Positions 43,815-52,503 are shown, counted from the stretch's first letter. The stretch is DNA of 64,000 bases from Candidatus Bathyarchaeota archaeon (GCA_026014725.1 JAOZHV010000026.1:62001-126000); one strand, 5' to 3'. Made by a program: numbers and translations. Notes: a model not told the origin generated them from the letters alone.

Positions 43815-43888
43815 TATAGGGGGGATAGGCTCTATGGCAGAGCAACAAACCTTCTGCAACATGGCGCCTATATAATAGGGGGCTATAG
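43815..43888 (+). repeat. Intergenic repeat family B, copy 1
   Basis: A 74-bp unit from TATAGGGGGGATAGG to CTATAG. It is nearly identical to the reverse complement of 55429-55503, including TCTATGGCAGAGCAACAAA and GCGCCTATATAATAGG. It follows repeat A in the same order at both places. The stretch 43889-44030 behind it holds nothing I can name. Confidence 0.7.
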
Positions 43889-44030
43889 AAAAAACACAGC
43901 TTAATTCCAAAGCCCCAGACCTAAAAGTCAAAAAAAGACCTAAATTGCTTTCCCAAACACTACACACTAAAAAATAGCCTAACAACTCACGTATTCACCG
44001 TTAACGAGTAACGAGAAGCGTTTCTTTGAC

Positions 44031-44171
44031 TTACTGCTTGCTTAACCATTCCTGCTGAACTTTTAAGTGCTCGTCACGTCGGCTCTGACTTTCTTGGCGT
44101 TGCATTAATTCTTCAAGTTGCCTTTGCCGATGTTCTTGGCGTTTGAGCGCCTCTTGGTGAGGATCTGACAT
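44031..44171 (-). CDS. Micro-protein, 46 residues, Gln/Arg/Glu-rich
   Basis: A clean minus-strand ORF from ATG 44171 to TAA. The product is a single charged helix (QEALKRQEHRQRQLEELMQR and on), likely a coiled coil. There is no strong SD, but an AT-rich run (AATAAATTTTT) lies about 40 bp upstream. It is too short for most gene finders. Family unknown. The even codon pattern and lack of neighbours in this 900-bp gap favour a real gene, with moderate confidence. Confidence 0.4.
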   Translation of the reverse strand: MSDPHQEALKRQEHRQRQLEELMQRQESQSRRDEHLKVQQEWLSKQ

Positions 44172-44380
44172 TTCAACGCTACCAACAAAAATAAGGCAGA
44201 ACGAAAAATTTATTGCTTTTTAGGATTCAGCGCTCAACTGCCCCCAGCAATACGCAAATGATTCAACATCAGGCAAGTTAAATCCAAGCCCCAACATGTT
44301 CTATCGATTGCTTATCAAAAAAAGATATAAAAGAAAGAAAGTGAATAGAAAAAAGAAGTTTTCAGATGAAGTGAACATAA

Positions 44381-45445
44381 ATGCTACAGGTGCCTATCGA
44401 AGACCAAAACCTTTTTGCCCTCGCCACAGAAATGTCCATAGATGGCATCGTCATCGGAAACGTTGATGGCAAAATCTTATACATTAACCAAGCCATCTTA
44501 AAAATGTGGGGGAGCACAAACAAAAACGAAATAATCGGAAGACACGTTATAGAATTCATCGCTCCCAGCGATAGAGAACGCGTCACTGAAAAATCTTTGA
44601 ACGGCTTAAAAACAGGCGAAGGCTGGAGCGACACATTCACAATCTTCAACAAAGCAGGCTCAACATTCCCAGTAGAAGTAACATGCACACCAATATTCCA
44701 CAACGCCAAAGCCATAGGTTTCATCGACATCATCCGTGACATAACTCAACGCATCAAAAGTGAAGAAAAACTTCAAGAAGCCCAAAAAAGACTCAAAATC
44801 TCAAACGAAAAACTGCTGGTTGTAAGCGGACTAGTCAGACACGACATCGCAAACAAACTAACAACCATAAACAGCTGCATCTACATGGCAAAAAAAAGCG
44901 GAAAAATTGAACACTTAACACAAGCAGAACATGCATGCAACGAAATCAAAAGGATGCTGCAATTTTCAAAAGACTATGAACTATTTCACCAGCAAGAACC
45001 AGACTACCTCAATGTAGCAGACATATTCAATGAAGTACTCGAACTCTTCCCAAACGCAAGTAACCTAAAAATAACAAACCACTGCCAAAACCTCAAGGTC
45101 TACGCTGACTCACTGTTAAAAGAACTATTCTACAATCTAATCGATAACACGCTAAAATACGGCAAAAAAACCACACAAATCACCCTAACCTATGCAGTAC
45201 AACCAGATCAACTAACACTTATCTACCAAGACGACGGCAAAGGCATCACACCCGAAATAAAACAAACCCTCTTCAAAAAAGGAACAGGACAAGGCACAGG
45301 ACTAGGACTCTACCTCACCAAGAAAACCCTCGACACCTACGGCTGGCAAATCAAAGAAACAGGAACCTACACACAAGGCGCAAGATTCGAAATCACCATA
45401 CCCAAAAACAACCAAAAAGAACCAAACTACCAAATCACACACTAA
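44381..45445 (+). CDS. Soluble PAS-domain sensor histidine kinase
   Basis: A 354-residue cytoplasmic kinase. The PAS domain covers residues 9-125 (IDGIVIGNVDGKILYINQAI, FIAPSDRERV, GFIDIIRDITQR). The phospho-acceptor box is SGLVRHDIANKLTTI with His154. The ATPase domain has the N box ELFYNLIDNTLKYG, G1 DDGKGI and G2 GQGTGLGLYL. There is no membrane helix and no receiver domain. No partner response regulator lies nearby. The coding strand is strikingly poor in G and rich in A and C, unlike the glycan genes, which may mean a different origin. A TATA-like GATATAAAA lies near 44324. Confidence 0.92.
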   Translation: MLQVPIEDQNLFALATEMSIDGIVIGNVDGKILYINQAILKMWGSTNKNEIIGRHVIEFIAPSDRERVTEKSLNGLKTGEGWSDTFTIFNKAGSTFPVEVTCTPIFHNAKAIGFIDIIRDITQRIKSEEKLQEAQKRLKISNEKLLVVSGLVRHDIANKLTTINSCIYMAKKSGKIEHLTQAEHACNEIKRMLQFSKDYELFHQQEPDYLNVADIFNEVLELFPNASNLKITNHCQNLKVYADSLLKELFYNLIDNTLKYGKKTTQITLTYAVQPDQLTLIYQDDGKGITPEIKQTLFKKGTGQGTGLGLYLTKKTLDTYGWQIKETGTYTQGARFEITIPKNNQKEPNYQITH

Positions 45446-45451
45446 CCCCAA

Positions 45452-45512
45452 GCATATTTGGATGCTATTAGTGGTTCTATGTTGAATCCTATAGAGAGTA
45501 GGATGCTATTGA
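45452..45512 (+). repeat. Intergenic repeat family A, copy 2
   Basis: Starts GCATATTTG like copy 1. The inner stem is reduced (TCTAT pairing with ATAGA) and the outer stem is lost because both flanks read GGATGCTATT as a direct repeat. The tail TTTCTCAAGC also resembles the tail of copy 1. It lies just after the histidine kinase stop. Confidence 0.65.
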
Positions 45513-45617
45513 CTGTTTCTCAAGCATAAAATGTTTGGAAGTGGCATCTTGTTAATGACTCACATCTTAACGCTTGTGGCACAACCACAAACAGCAAGGA
45601 AACCAAACAAACAATAT

Positions 45618-45881
45618 CTATTGCGCTTCCCAAGCCTCGATCAAATCCGCAACCGCCCGCCCCTTAAGCGAACCCTCAGAAAAACGATACATTCTAACAC
45701 GTCCGTATGTACGTACCTGCAAAATTCCCTCAGCCTCTAAAACCCGAAGGTGTTCAGCAGTCGAAGCATAATTCAACCCAAGCCGCCGCGCAACATCCGA
45801 AACATTTAACGAACCCAAACCATATATTAACTTCAGAATCTTCACACGCGATTTGGAAGAAAAAACCTCCTCAAGCTCCAC
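45618..45881 (-). CDS. ArsR-like winged-helix regulator
   Basis: About 87 residues: SSKSRVKILKLIYGLGSLNV, the recognition helix region DVARRLGLNYASTAEHLRVL, and the wing GRVRMYRFSE. No metal-binding Cys set is seen, so the signal is unknown. The frame opens at TTG 45905, but GTG 45881 has GGAGGAGGG just upstream and is the better start. It overlaps the 3' end of the Orc1/Cdc6-like gene by 11 bp and is probably cotranscribed with it. Confidence 0.82.
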   Translation of the reverse strand: MELEEVFSSKSRVKILKLIYGLGSLNVSDVARRLGLNYASTAEHLRVLEAEGILQVRTYGRVRMYRFSEGSLKGRAVADLIEAWEAQ

Positions 45882-47091
45882 GCAATAACCCTCCTCCCTT
45901 TTCAACCTCTAAACTCGCGCACAACTCCCTTTCCAACTCCGCAGCAGGAATTCTTGGGAGAAAAAGACGTGTAGACCGCCCACGCATATCACTACTTGCC
46001 ACCTCAGTTTTTATAATACCAAGCGACGAAAGGTACTGAATATACTTCCAAAGTTGCGTATGACTATTCGGGGTCTCATTAAACTCTTCACAAACAACCG
46101 CGTAATCCCGCTCAACCTCAGAGAGTGAAACATATGCCTCTTCATTTTCCTTAAAATAACGTGCAACCGCAAGCAAAAACAGCTTCTCATGTAACCCAAG
46201 CGATGCCAACTCGCTACGCCGTAATCCTGGAATAATATTCGAAACAGCCATCCGTACGCATTCAGGCTCTACTATTCCCGCATCTTGTGCATCAGCATAT
46301 TTTCCAGCGCGCCACAAAAGTTCAATCCCAAAACGTGCATTACCTGTTTCTGTAAAAGCTAATTCTGCAATCAATAAAACCACGTCCTCAGACACTGCGC
46401 CCAACTCAAAAGCCATCCCCGCACGGTCACTGAGGATATCAACAAGCTCACCTTTGACATAACGCTCAAGCTGTATGATGCTACGTTGCAGAGTGCTCTT
46501 AGCGCTTTCATCCAGTTGCTCTAAAGCTTTGAGGTCACGCATAATAAAAATAAACGACAACCGCTGAGGCTTTCCCACGCGCATCTCCTGCAACCTCGTC
46601 AACTTATAGACAGCATCCGAACCCTCCTTCTCAATAACACTGTCAAATTCGTCAAGCGCCAAAATCATTTGAACACCCTCTTCATCTAAAACCTTCAGAA
46701 GTGAGGACTGAATTTCTTCAGGAGAAAAACCGCGCGCTGGATAATTCGGCTGAAAAAGTGCAACTGCTTGGTACAGAATTTGGCCAAGGCTTCCCCGGTA
46801 TTCTCTGCAGTTAACGTGAAGATAATGGAATTTTATGCTTCGCTTGTTGGCTTCGGAAGTGAGCGTTGCGCCGAAATGTTGTGCTAGGGCTGTTTTTCCT
46901 GTGCCCACATCACCAGTTATGATGACACGTTGAGCCATCCGCTCTGGGCAACGCAAAATGAAGCTGAAGAATTCGGTTAGTAAGCGATGTTCTCTTTCTC
47001 GGTGAGGCAGCTTCTGTGGAATGTAGTTGATGTCAAGCTTCGACTCATCTTTAAACACGCTCTGACGCGGAGCCATAGCAAACTGCCTCAA
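45871..47091 (-). CDS. Orc1/Cdc6 family AAA+ ATPase
   Basis: Archaeal Orc1/Cdc6 proteins mark replication origins. This 406-residue protein has the normal size and order. The approach YIPQKLPHREREHRLLTEFF is typical, Walker A is GDVGTGKT (60-67), and Walker B is ILALDEFD (144-151). Sensor and lid regions follow (FIFIMRD, GNARFGIELLWRAGKYA), then a C-terminal winged helix (LWKYIQYLSSLGIIKTEVAS). TTG 47091 opens the frame; ATG 47076 is an alternative start. The 51-bp gap to the divergent decarboxylase gene contains no obvious origin box. Confidence 0.88.
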   Translation of the reverse strand: MRQFAMAPRQSVFKDESKLDINYIPQKLPHREREHRLLTEFFSFILRCPERMAQRVIITGDVGTGKTALAQHFGATLTSEANKRSIKFHYLHVNCREYRGSLGQILYQAVALFQPNYPARGFSPEEIQSSLLKVLDEEGVQMILALDEFDSVIEKEGSDAVYKLTRLQEMRVGKPQRLSFIFIMRDLKALEQLDESAKSTLQRSIIQLERYVKGELVDILSDRAGMAFELGAVSEDVVLLIAELAFTETGNARFGIELLWRAGKYADAQDAGIVEPECVRMAVSNIIPGLRRSELASLGLHEKLFLLAVARYFKENEEAYVSLSEVERDYAVVCEEFNETPNSHTQLWKYIQYLSSLGIIKTEVASSDMRGRSTRLFLPRIPAAELERELCASLEVEKGGGLLRGA

Positions 47092-47142
47092 GTGTAGCTT
47101 TACTGTTGGATAATACTAATTCTTAAAACAAAAGCCTAATAA

Positions 47143-47742
47143 ATGCATTCTGTAATCCATATTTTCCGAAATGAAATGATACCGAAATACTTTTTTCTAA
47201 CAAAAGGCGTGGGAAAACACAAAGAGCAGCTTCAATCTTTCGAATTAGCCCTCAGAGATGCAGGCATCCAACATTGTAACCTCGTCAGCGTATCCAGCAT
47301 CGTACCACCTGGATGCGAACAAATTACACGTGAAAAGGGCTTAAAGATGGTAAGACCTGGAGAAATTACCTTCGTCGTCATCGCGCGCAATGCAACCAAT
47401 GAACCGCATCGTCTTGTCGCGTCATCCATCGGCGTGGCGATTCCGTCGGGCAAAAACCAATACGGATACCTAAGCGAGCATCACTCTTATGGACAGACAG
47501 ATGAAACAGCAGGTGACTACGCTGAGGATTTGGCGGCAACTATGCTTGCTACAACCATGGGTATACAATTTGACCCAGAAACTGCATGGGATGAGCGTAA
47601 ACAGCTCTTCAAAACTACAGGCTTAATCATCAAAACAGCTAACATAACACAGTCAGCGGCAGGAGAGAAGAACGGTTTGTGGACAACGACAGTTGCAGCA
47701 GCAGTATTTGTCCCACCAGATAAAGAGTCTGGCTCAAGTTAG
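47143..47742 (+). CDS. pdaD: Pyruvoyl-dependent arginine decarboxylase
   Basis: Makes agmatine from arginine, the first step to archaeal polyamines. The proenzyme cuts itself before a Ser to form the pyruvoyl group; the site is in [12 protein letters not shown] at residues 46-57. Other family parts are [40 protein letters not shown] and the catalytic Glu region further on. Length 199 is slightly above the usual 160-190; ATG 47176 would remove eleven N-terminal residues. The short divergent gap with Orc1/Cdc6 must hold both promoters. Confidence 0.92.
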   Translation: MHSVIHIFRNEMIPKYFFLTKGVGKHKEQLQSFELALRDAGIQHCNLVSVSSIVPPGCEQITREKGLKMVRPGEITFVVIARNATNEPHRLVASSIGVAIPSGKNQYGYLSEHHSYGQTDETAGDYAEDLAATMLATTMGIQFDPETAWDERKQLFKTTGLIIKTANITQSAAGEKNGLWTTTVAAAVFVPPDKESGSS

Positions 47743-47920
47743 AACTGCAAACAAATAAGTCCACCTTACATTTTTTAAAGAAATTTTTTGCATTGGTGGG
47801 ACTTCAAAGGCAAGCACTGTGTTGAAAAGTTCGTCGGTTGGTTTGTCCGTTTTGTTGTTGCATGCACGCAGTCACTTATGTTAATACGGAAAATTTCTAC
47901 TTATGTAGTAGGGTGAAAGT

Positions 47921-48130
47921 ATGGAAACAGTAAGTATAAGTGACAAGCAGGGAATGGAAATCTGCGAGAATGTTGGGAGGTTGCTTGTTGATGAACTCGA
48001 CACTGAAGAAGTGTGGGATAAGGTTGAGCAAATGCTTTCTGACTACCTGAAAAGCAATAACATTAACGAGGATGCATCCGCTCTGACTGATAAACTTGAG
48101 TGGTCCGTTAAAGTTAGGCTGAAAAAATAA
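47921..48130 (+). CDS. Small acidic hypothetical protein, 69 residues
   Basis: ATG 47921 follows AGGGTGAAAGT, a fair SD. The product is acidic and helical (GRLLVDELDTEEVWDKVEQM). No family is recognised. The 178-bp gap before it contains T-rich sequence and a possible promoter only. Confidence 0.55.
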   Translation: METVSISDKQGMEICENVGRLLVDELDTEEVWDKVEQMLSDYLKSNNINEDASALTDKLEWSVKVRLKK

Positions 48131-48159
48131 CTCCCATTTTTAGATGACTTCTTTTTAAA

Positions 48160-48345
48160 ATGATTTTGGGGGTGAATGCTTTTTCAAAAGAAAAGGAGAG
48201 AGGACAATTTACGATTGAACAGAGACGAAAGAAGCGGGAGATTATTGAGGAACAAGATAAGCGAGTAAATATTCCGCCTGATGTTGGTGAGCAAGAGAAG
48301 AAGGCGCTAGACCAAACGGGTGACGACGCAACTTCTGGCTGGTGA
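48160..48345 (+). CDS. Small charged hypothetical protein, about 57-61 residues
   Basis: Short, highly charged product (QFTIEQRRKKREIIEEQDKR) without hydrophobic core, probably disordered or coiled. ATG 48160 or GTG 48172 could be the start. It directly follows the small gene at 47921 on the same strand. Support is weak: length and charge only. Confidence 0.35.
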   Translation: MILGVNAFSKEKERGQFTIEQRRKKREIIEEQDKRVNIPPDVGEQEKKALDQTGDDATSGW

Positions 48346-48461
48346 CCGTTACGCACTACTTAGATGAAAACGTTTTGAACATTAAAAAAAGAGACGATGG
48401 ATAAAAGTTACGTTACATTGTAAAACAAAAATTTTATTAATCTTAATATTCGTTAATTGAA

Positions 48462-48737
48462 TTGAGCGTGTATATGTTGACTGAAGAGGACATAATCGAG
48501 ATAGGATTAATCACACATTTCTTCTCAAAAATAAATGTCGCAGTGGTAGAACTAACATTGCCCCTTTCAGTCGGCGACCACATTCTGATTAAGGGGCCAA
48601 TGACCGATTTTGAGCAAACTGTTGATTCAATGCAGATTGACCGCAAAGCCATTCAAAGAGCTCAAGGTGGGCAAAGCATAGGCTTGAAAGTAACGCAGCC
48701 GGTTAGAGAAAAGGATGTTGTTTACAAAAAAATCTGA
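48462..48737 (+). CDS. Translation elongation factor domain II-like protein
   Basis: About 90 residues forming one beta barrel like domain II of EF-Tu/EF-1A: EIGLITHFFSKINVAVVELT, then LPLSVGDHILIKGPMTDFEQ and SIGLKVTQPVREKDVVYK. Such stand-alone proteins are widespread in archaea and often lie near U32 peptidases; the role is not established. TTG 48462, GTG 48468 and ATG 48474 are possible starts. An AT-rich promoter-like stretch lies around 48429-48455. It is convergent with the radical SAM gene (5 bp between stops). Confidence 0.8.
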   Translation: MSVYMLTEEDIIEIGLITHFFSKINVAVVELTLPLSVGDHILIKGPMTDFEQTVDSMQIDRKAIQRAQGGQSIGLKVTQPVREKDVVYKKI

Positions 48738-48742
48738 TGCTT

Positions 48743-49870
48743 TTATGGTATGATTTCGCAGCCGTTGTATTTCAAATAATCAAAATTTTTAATGTTTAGT
48801 TTTCCATTTTTAATTAGCTGTTGGATTTTTGGAATCTTGGCTCTTACCGCCACAATAAGCTGTTCTACTGTATAACAAACATTGCGGTAGGCATCGTCAC
48901 TCCACCGTTTTGTTATGTTTGTATATAGGCATCTGCCGCCGCAAACGCTGAGAGATTGGCATTGGATGCACGGTTTTTGACTAACAAAAAGTTGCTTAAG
49001 CTTAAGCGGATGTTGGCTACTTATGTGTCCTAAATAGTATTTCTTCATCCCCCACATGGTTGGACATGGAATAATGTTACCATCCGTTTGGATTGCATAA
49101 TTTATCCAGCCTGCGCCGCACCGCATTAGACAATTTTTCTCTTCATGCAAAAGTGACTCCGCAATACCAAGCAATGGGTAGAGCTTTAAAACTACACCCT
49201 CCTCCATTTTATCAACCCAAAATTTCGTAAGCCGTTTAACTCCAGGAACGTAACTGGTTTTTGTCCATTCTTCAAAATTGCGTCTCGGAAAATCGTTGCC
49301 CCAGAATCCCGCGTTAAGCTGCCAATGCACTGAAGAAAAGGAAAACTCGTCATTATTCAGTAGCCACTTGACTTGCTTTTCGATGTCAGTTTGCTCCATC
49401 GCGGTCATGCGAGCAATCAATTCACCATTAAAACCATTCTCCTTGATTAGTTTTAGGTTGTTTATAACTTTGCGAAAAGTGCCCTTTCCACGGTAGTAGT
49501 CTGTTAAGTCTTCTTCACCGTCGATAGAAACCAGTATTGTGTGGAAACTATTAGTGTATTTTGGCTCTAACTTGTCAAGGAGCAAACCGTTTGTCTGAAT
49601 CATAAAATGCTTAGGCGTAATTTTGTCCATAATTTGCCTGAGTTTATCAGCCTCAAGCAAAGGTTCTCCACCATAAAACGTTAAAACGCAGTCTGCATCC
49701 TGGCGACAAAAGCTATCTAACTCCTCAAGTTTATAGGCGATTTTGCGGGGCAAGTCATAATCGACTTCTATATCTTCACCAAAGTTCTCGTCGAAATCGT
49801 CGAGGCTCTCGCCAAAGCAGTAGCGGCACTGCAGATTGCATTCACTTGTCACTATCACGTGGAAGAACAT
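48743..49870 (-). CDS. Radical SAM/SPASM protein, possibly peptide-modifying
   Basis: The N-terminal radical SAM cluster motif is C11-x3-C15-x2-C18 (CNLQCRYCFGE). A glycine-rich strand follows (LTFYGGEPLLEADKLR), then FMIQTNGLLLDKLE. The C-terminal SPASM-type cysteines occur in LMRCGAGWINYAIQTDGNII, CPTMWG, KPCIQCQSLSVCGGRCLY and the final Cys in YNGCEIIP. The layout resembles archaeal proteins thought to modify peptides (AF1577-like). It lies 25 bp after an MFS gene on the same strand, so they likely form an operon. No classic precursor peptide is certain; a 12-codon ORF on the other side is noted separately. Confidence 0.85.
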   Translation of the reverse strand: MFFHVIVTSECNLQCRYCFGESLDDFDENFGEDIEVDYDLPRKIAYKLEELDSFCRQDADCVLTFYGGEPLLEADKLRQIMDKITPKHFMIQTNGLLLDKLEPKYTNSFHTILVSIDGEEDLTDYYRGKGTFRKVINNLKLIKENGFNGELIARMTAMEQTDIEKQVKWLLNNDEFSFSSVHWQLNAGFWGNDFPRRNFEEWTKTSYVPGVKRLTKFWVDKMEEGVVLKLYPLLGIAESLLHEEKNCLMRCGAGWINYAIQTDGNIIPCPTMWGMKKYYLGHISSQHPLKLKQLFVSQKPCIQCQSLSVCGGRCLYTNITKRWSDDAYRNVCYTVEQLIVAVRAKIPKIQQLIKNGKLNIKNFDYLKYNGCEIIP

Positions 49871-49895
49871 GAATCTAAATCAAATGTACCCTTGT

Positions 49896-51254
49896 TTAAT
49901 AGTATTGTTCTGCCAACTTCTTAGCTTTATCATATTCTTCACTATTATTCTCTGTTTGATCATCTGATTTTGATTCCGAACTATCTTCATTTTCACTTGT
50001 TTTTTTGTTTTTTTCAACCATCTTCTTTGCTTTCTCGATATAGTTTTTCAAATCTCGCTCTTTCACATGTTTTTCAGGTAAAGTTTCAGGAGCATAAATT
50101 AGGGGCAAAACTGCAATGAACAAAAAGAAACTAGCCAGTGAAAATGCCATACTCGGCTCTACTGACACCACATAAGGCTGGACTAATATGGGCAGTAAGC
50201 CTGACAAAAGATAAGGCAGACCACCCAAGACATAGTACTTCTCTTTTCTTGAATCCATAGCCAAGTCACCCCACACAGCCATGAAAAATACAACAGCGAA
50301 CATACCCCATGTCACACCATCAAGAAAGGTATATACATACCAAGATATTGGGTTCCCAGAGAATACAGAGAGCAAAGCATAATTAATCCCCAGTAAAACA
50401 AAACCAGTAATAACGACCCTTTTCCTTCCAAAAGCATCCGCCATAAAGCCACCGATAATAGCAAAAATTCCCAAGATTACAAACTCAATTAGACCAAGGG
50501 TTGTGGTCAATTCTTGTCCCATAATATTATCCAAAAGTGGTGTTTCAATGAAATTTACAATAGAAAACATTAACCAAGGTAATAAATACAGTAAAACATC
50601 TCTCCTCTTTAAGATATTGCGGTAACTCGGGGTAGCGTGACCACTTGAAATAGCCTGTTTTCTGTCAAGGAGTAAAAACAAAACAAATCCTGATAATCGC
50701 CAAGCAACAAGCGTTAACAAACCAAGAGTGACCCCGAAGATACCTACCACGACAAGTAGCAGCAAAATAATGAAGCCAATTGCGCTCCATATTATGCCGC
50801 CCAAAAGACCCCGTTTCTCTATGGCAGTTCTATTGGCAAAATAGGCCAAAGCTGATGGAAGCCCGCTTCCTACCGATACGCCTAACAACACTAAGATTAT
50901 CAAAGTAACTAATTCATTACTTGATTGAATAAAAATCATTAATGAAGACACAAGAGCCCCAAATAACATCCATAAAGCTAGCCCGAGCCGTTCTGCACGG
51001 GGCAAAATATAAGCCCCAATTATGGCTGAAAGAGCAATGGCAATGTAGTAAACTAAGAAAAATAGTCCCTGTAACTCCGGCGCGCTTTCTCCAATAATAC
51101 TGTTGAGAATAACATAACTAATAATATACCATACAAGCGTATTAACAACCACAACAAAAGCTGGAGCGAACTCTTTCCAAGCTTTCTTCCAGCTGAAATT
51201 GACAGGCGATTGCACTTTCATATTCGATATTTCAGCGCTTCTAGAATAAAGCAT
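49896..51254 (-). CDS. MFS transporter with acidic C-terminal tail
   Basis: About 440-452 residues with 12 predicted membrane helices. Transporter-like features include GLFFLVYYIAIALSAIIGAY, GGFMADAFGRKRVVITGFVL (the D-x-x-G-R-K/R loop) and a central basic loop (KRRDVLLYLL). The last 60 residues form a charged tail rich in Lys, Glu, Ser and Asn, likely cytoplasmic. ATG 51221 is more likely than the first codon at 51254. Substrate unknown. It heads the operon with the radical SAM gene. Confidence 0.82.
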   Translation of the reverse strand: MLYSRSAEISNMKVQSPVNFSWKKAWKEFAPAFVVVVNTLVWYIISYVILNSIIGESAPELQGLFFLVYYIAIALSAIIGAYILPRAERLGLALWMLFGALVSSLMIFIQSSNELVTLIILVLLGVSVGSGLPSALAYFANRTAIEKRGLLGGIIWSAIGFIILLLLVVVGIFGVTLGLLTLVAWRLSGFVLFLLLDRKQAISSGHATPSYRNILKRRDVLLYLLPWLMFSIVNFIETPLLDNIMGQELTTTLGLIEFVILGIFAIIGGFMADAFGRKRVVITGFVLLGINYALLSVFSGNPISWYVYTFLDGVTWGMFAVVFFMAVWGDLAMDSRKEKYYVLGGLPYLLSGLLPILVQPYVVSVEPSMAFSLASFFLFIAVLPLIYAPETLPEKHVKERDLKNYIEKAKKMVEKNKKTSENEDSSESKSDDQTENNSEEYDKAKKLAEQYY

Positions 51255-51303
51255 TATTGTTTAACGAAAAGTTAAAAAGCTTCAAAATTGAAAACCTGCA
51301 AAA

Positions 51304-51313
51304 ACTTAAATAG
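51304..51313 (+). promoter_or_regulatory. TATA box for a 12-codon ORF
   Basis: ACTTAAATAG (TTAAATA core) lies about 50 bp before ATG 51360 in the gap between two minus-strand genes. Spacing predicts a transcript start near 51335. It points rightward, antisense to the polyprenyl synthase gene. Confidence 0.45.
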
Positions 51314-51359
51314 TAGTTGTGTAGAACAGTAGAACAAAGATACAAGAGGAGAGAGGAAA

Positions 51360-51398
51360 ATGAAGAGAAACACTCCAATCCGTGCCCTTCCACCATAA
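51360..51398 (+). CDS. Candidate tiny ORF, 12 residues
   Basis: ATG to TAA encodes MKRNTPIRALPP. It has a very strong SD (GAGGAGAGAGG, 51346-51356) and a TATA box at the right distance, unlike random short ORFs. The stop is followed by a palindrome ACCTTAAAGGT that could end transcription. It could be a leader peptide, the front of a small RNA, or a very short precursor for the neighbouring radical SAM enzyme. All of these are inference; no family is known. Confidence 0.35.
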   Translation: MKRNTPIRALPP

Positions 51399-51403
51399 AA
51401 ACC

Positions 51404-52396
51404 TTAAAGGTCTTCAAGTAGAGAATTGGCTAGTTCATTTAGTTGTATAGTTATTATTATATTCTTTTGATTTTGTAGCTGTGATGCTATAGCAATTGCT
51501 TCGGTGAGCAAGCTACTCATTTTGATCTTTGTTTGAGTGATTTCTTTGGTTGAGTAAAGCAGATCTAAAAGGTTGTCTACATCCTCACTTGTCAGCACAT
51601 TTTTGGAAAGAAGTTGGTTTATCTGGATTTTTGTGGCCGGGTCATTTAGAGCTAACAAGATTGGTATGGGTAAGCTTTTCACGTTGCTTCGTTGGGTTAA
51701 TTCGTCTATTTCGAAGATGTCAATGAATTCTTCTCTTAAGATAGTCAGTATTCCAATAATACGACCGTATCTCGCTAGTGCTTGCACTTCTTTTTCTGTT
51801 CCGCCGCCGATAATTGCGCCGATACGCATATCCGCATCTATGCTAGCCGCTTTATCGTTAATAATATTCCAGTATTGGTCAGCATCCACCTCAGCGTTTC
51901 CACGAAGGCTCAACTCCAAGGCATGCGCGTTACCAATGTCAAACAAGCTGTTTTTAACGATGCGAAATAATTCACCTAATTTTTCTGTTTTAAGGTTCAG
52001 CATTGCGTTTCCAAGAAGAGCAAAGCCTTCTAAAATGAAAGCGTTGCCCAAAAGAAGCGTTGTTTCGGCACCAAATTTGCCATAGACTGTGGTTTTCCCG
52101 TTTTTTGTACTGGACTTGTCAATTATGTCGTCATGGAGATCAAAGGCGGCAGCAATCATAGAAAGGCTTGCTTGAACAGGTACAGCAGCATCCAAGTTGC
52201 CTCCAACCGCTTCGCATGCCAATGAAAACAAGCCTGAATGGGTATAGTCATTCCAATTCTCAAGATAGTGTTCGAGGGCATCATGTATAGTTTGGTCTCG
52301 TATACTTTCTTGCCGCATCGTTTGTTTGGCATAATCAAGTCCTTTTTTGCTTCTTCGCTGAAGCTCAGATATAATCATTAATGTATTTGATGTCAT
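51404..52396 (-). CDS. Polyprenyl synthase family protein
   Basis: Isoprenyl diphosphate synthase fold, 330 residues, which would extend isoprenoid chains for membrane lipids or quinones. The first Asp-rich motif is complete (AAAFDLHDDIIDKSS). The substrate Lys-Thr segment GKTTVYGKFG and GNAFILEGFALLGNA follow. The second Asp-rich motif, normally DDxxD, reads ILREEFIDIFE, i.e. EExxD. The change keeps charge but may alter metal binding or specificity. The gene has its own upstream region of about 107 bp shared with divergent LeuRS. Confidence 0.82.
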   Translation of the reverse strand: MTSNTLMIISELQRRSKKGLDYAKQTMRQESIRDQTIHDALEHYLENWNDYTHSGLFSLACEAVGGNLDAAVPVQASLSMIAAAFDLHDDIIDKSSTKNGKTTVYGKFGAETTLLLGNAFILEGFALLGNAMLNLKTEKLGELFRIVKNSLFDIGNAHALELSLRGNAEVDADQYWNIINDKAASIDADMRIGAIIGGGTEKEVQALARYGRIIGILTILREEFIDIFEIDELTQRSNVKSLPIPILLALNDPATKIQINQLLSKNVLTSEDVDNLLDLLYSTKEITQTKIKMSSLLTEAIAIASQLQNQKNIIITIQLNELANSLLEDL

Positions 52397-52503
52397 GATT
52401 ACTTTTATGATGGTTATTGCTTAAAAAACCAATCATTTCGTAATTCCGCCTCTTAAGTGAAAAGCAAAACTCTTAATAGCTTAGGCTTTAATCAAAAGGT
52501 TTC

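Noticed and set aside
43274-43985. Several 60-95-residue ORFs around tRNA-Ala and the repeats
   Set aside because: They run across the tRNA or the hairpin repeats, lack SD signals and look random in composition.
47092-47142. Origin recognition boxes in the Orc1/Cdc6 upstream gap
   Set aside because: The 51-bp gap has no repeated dyad with a G-run of the ORB type.
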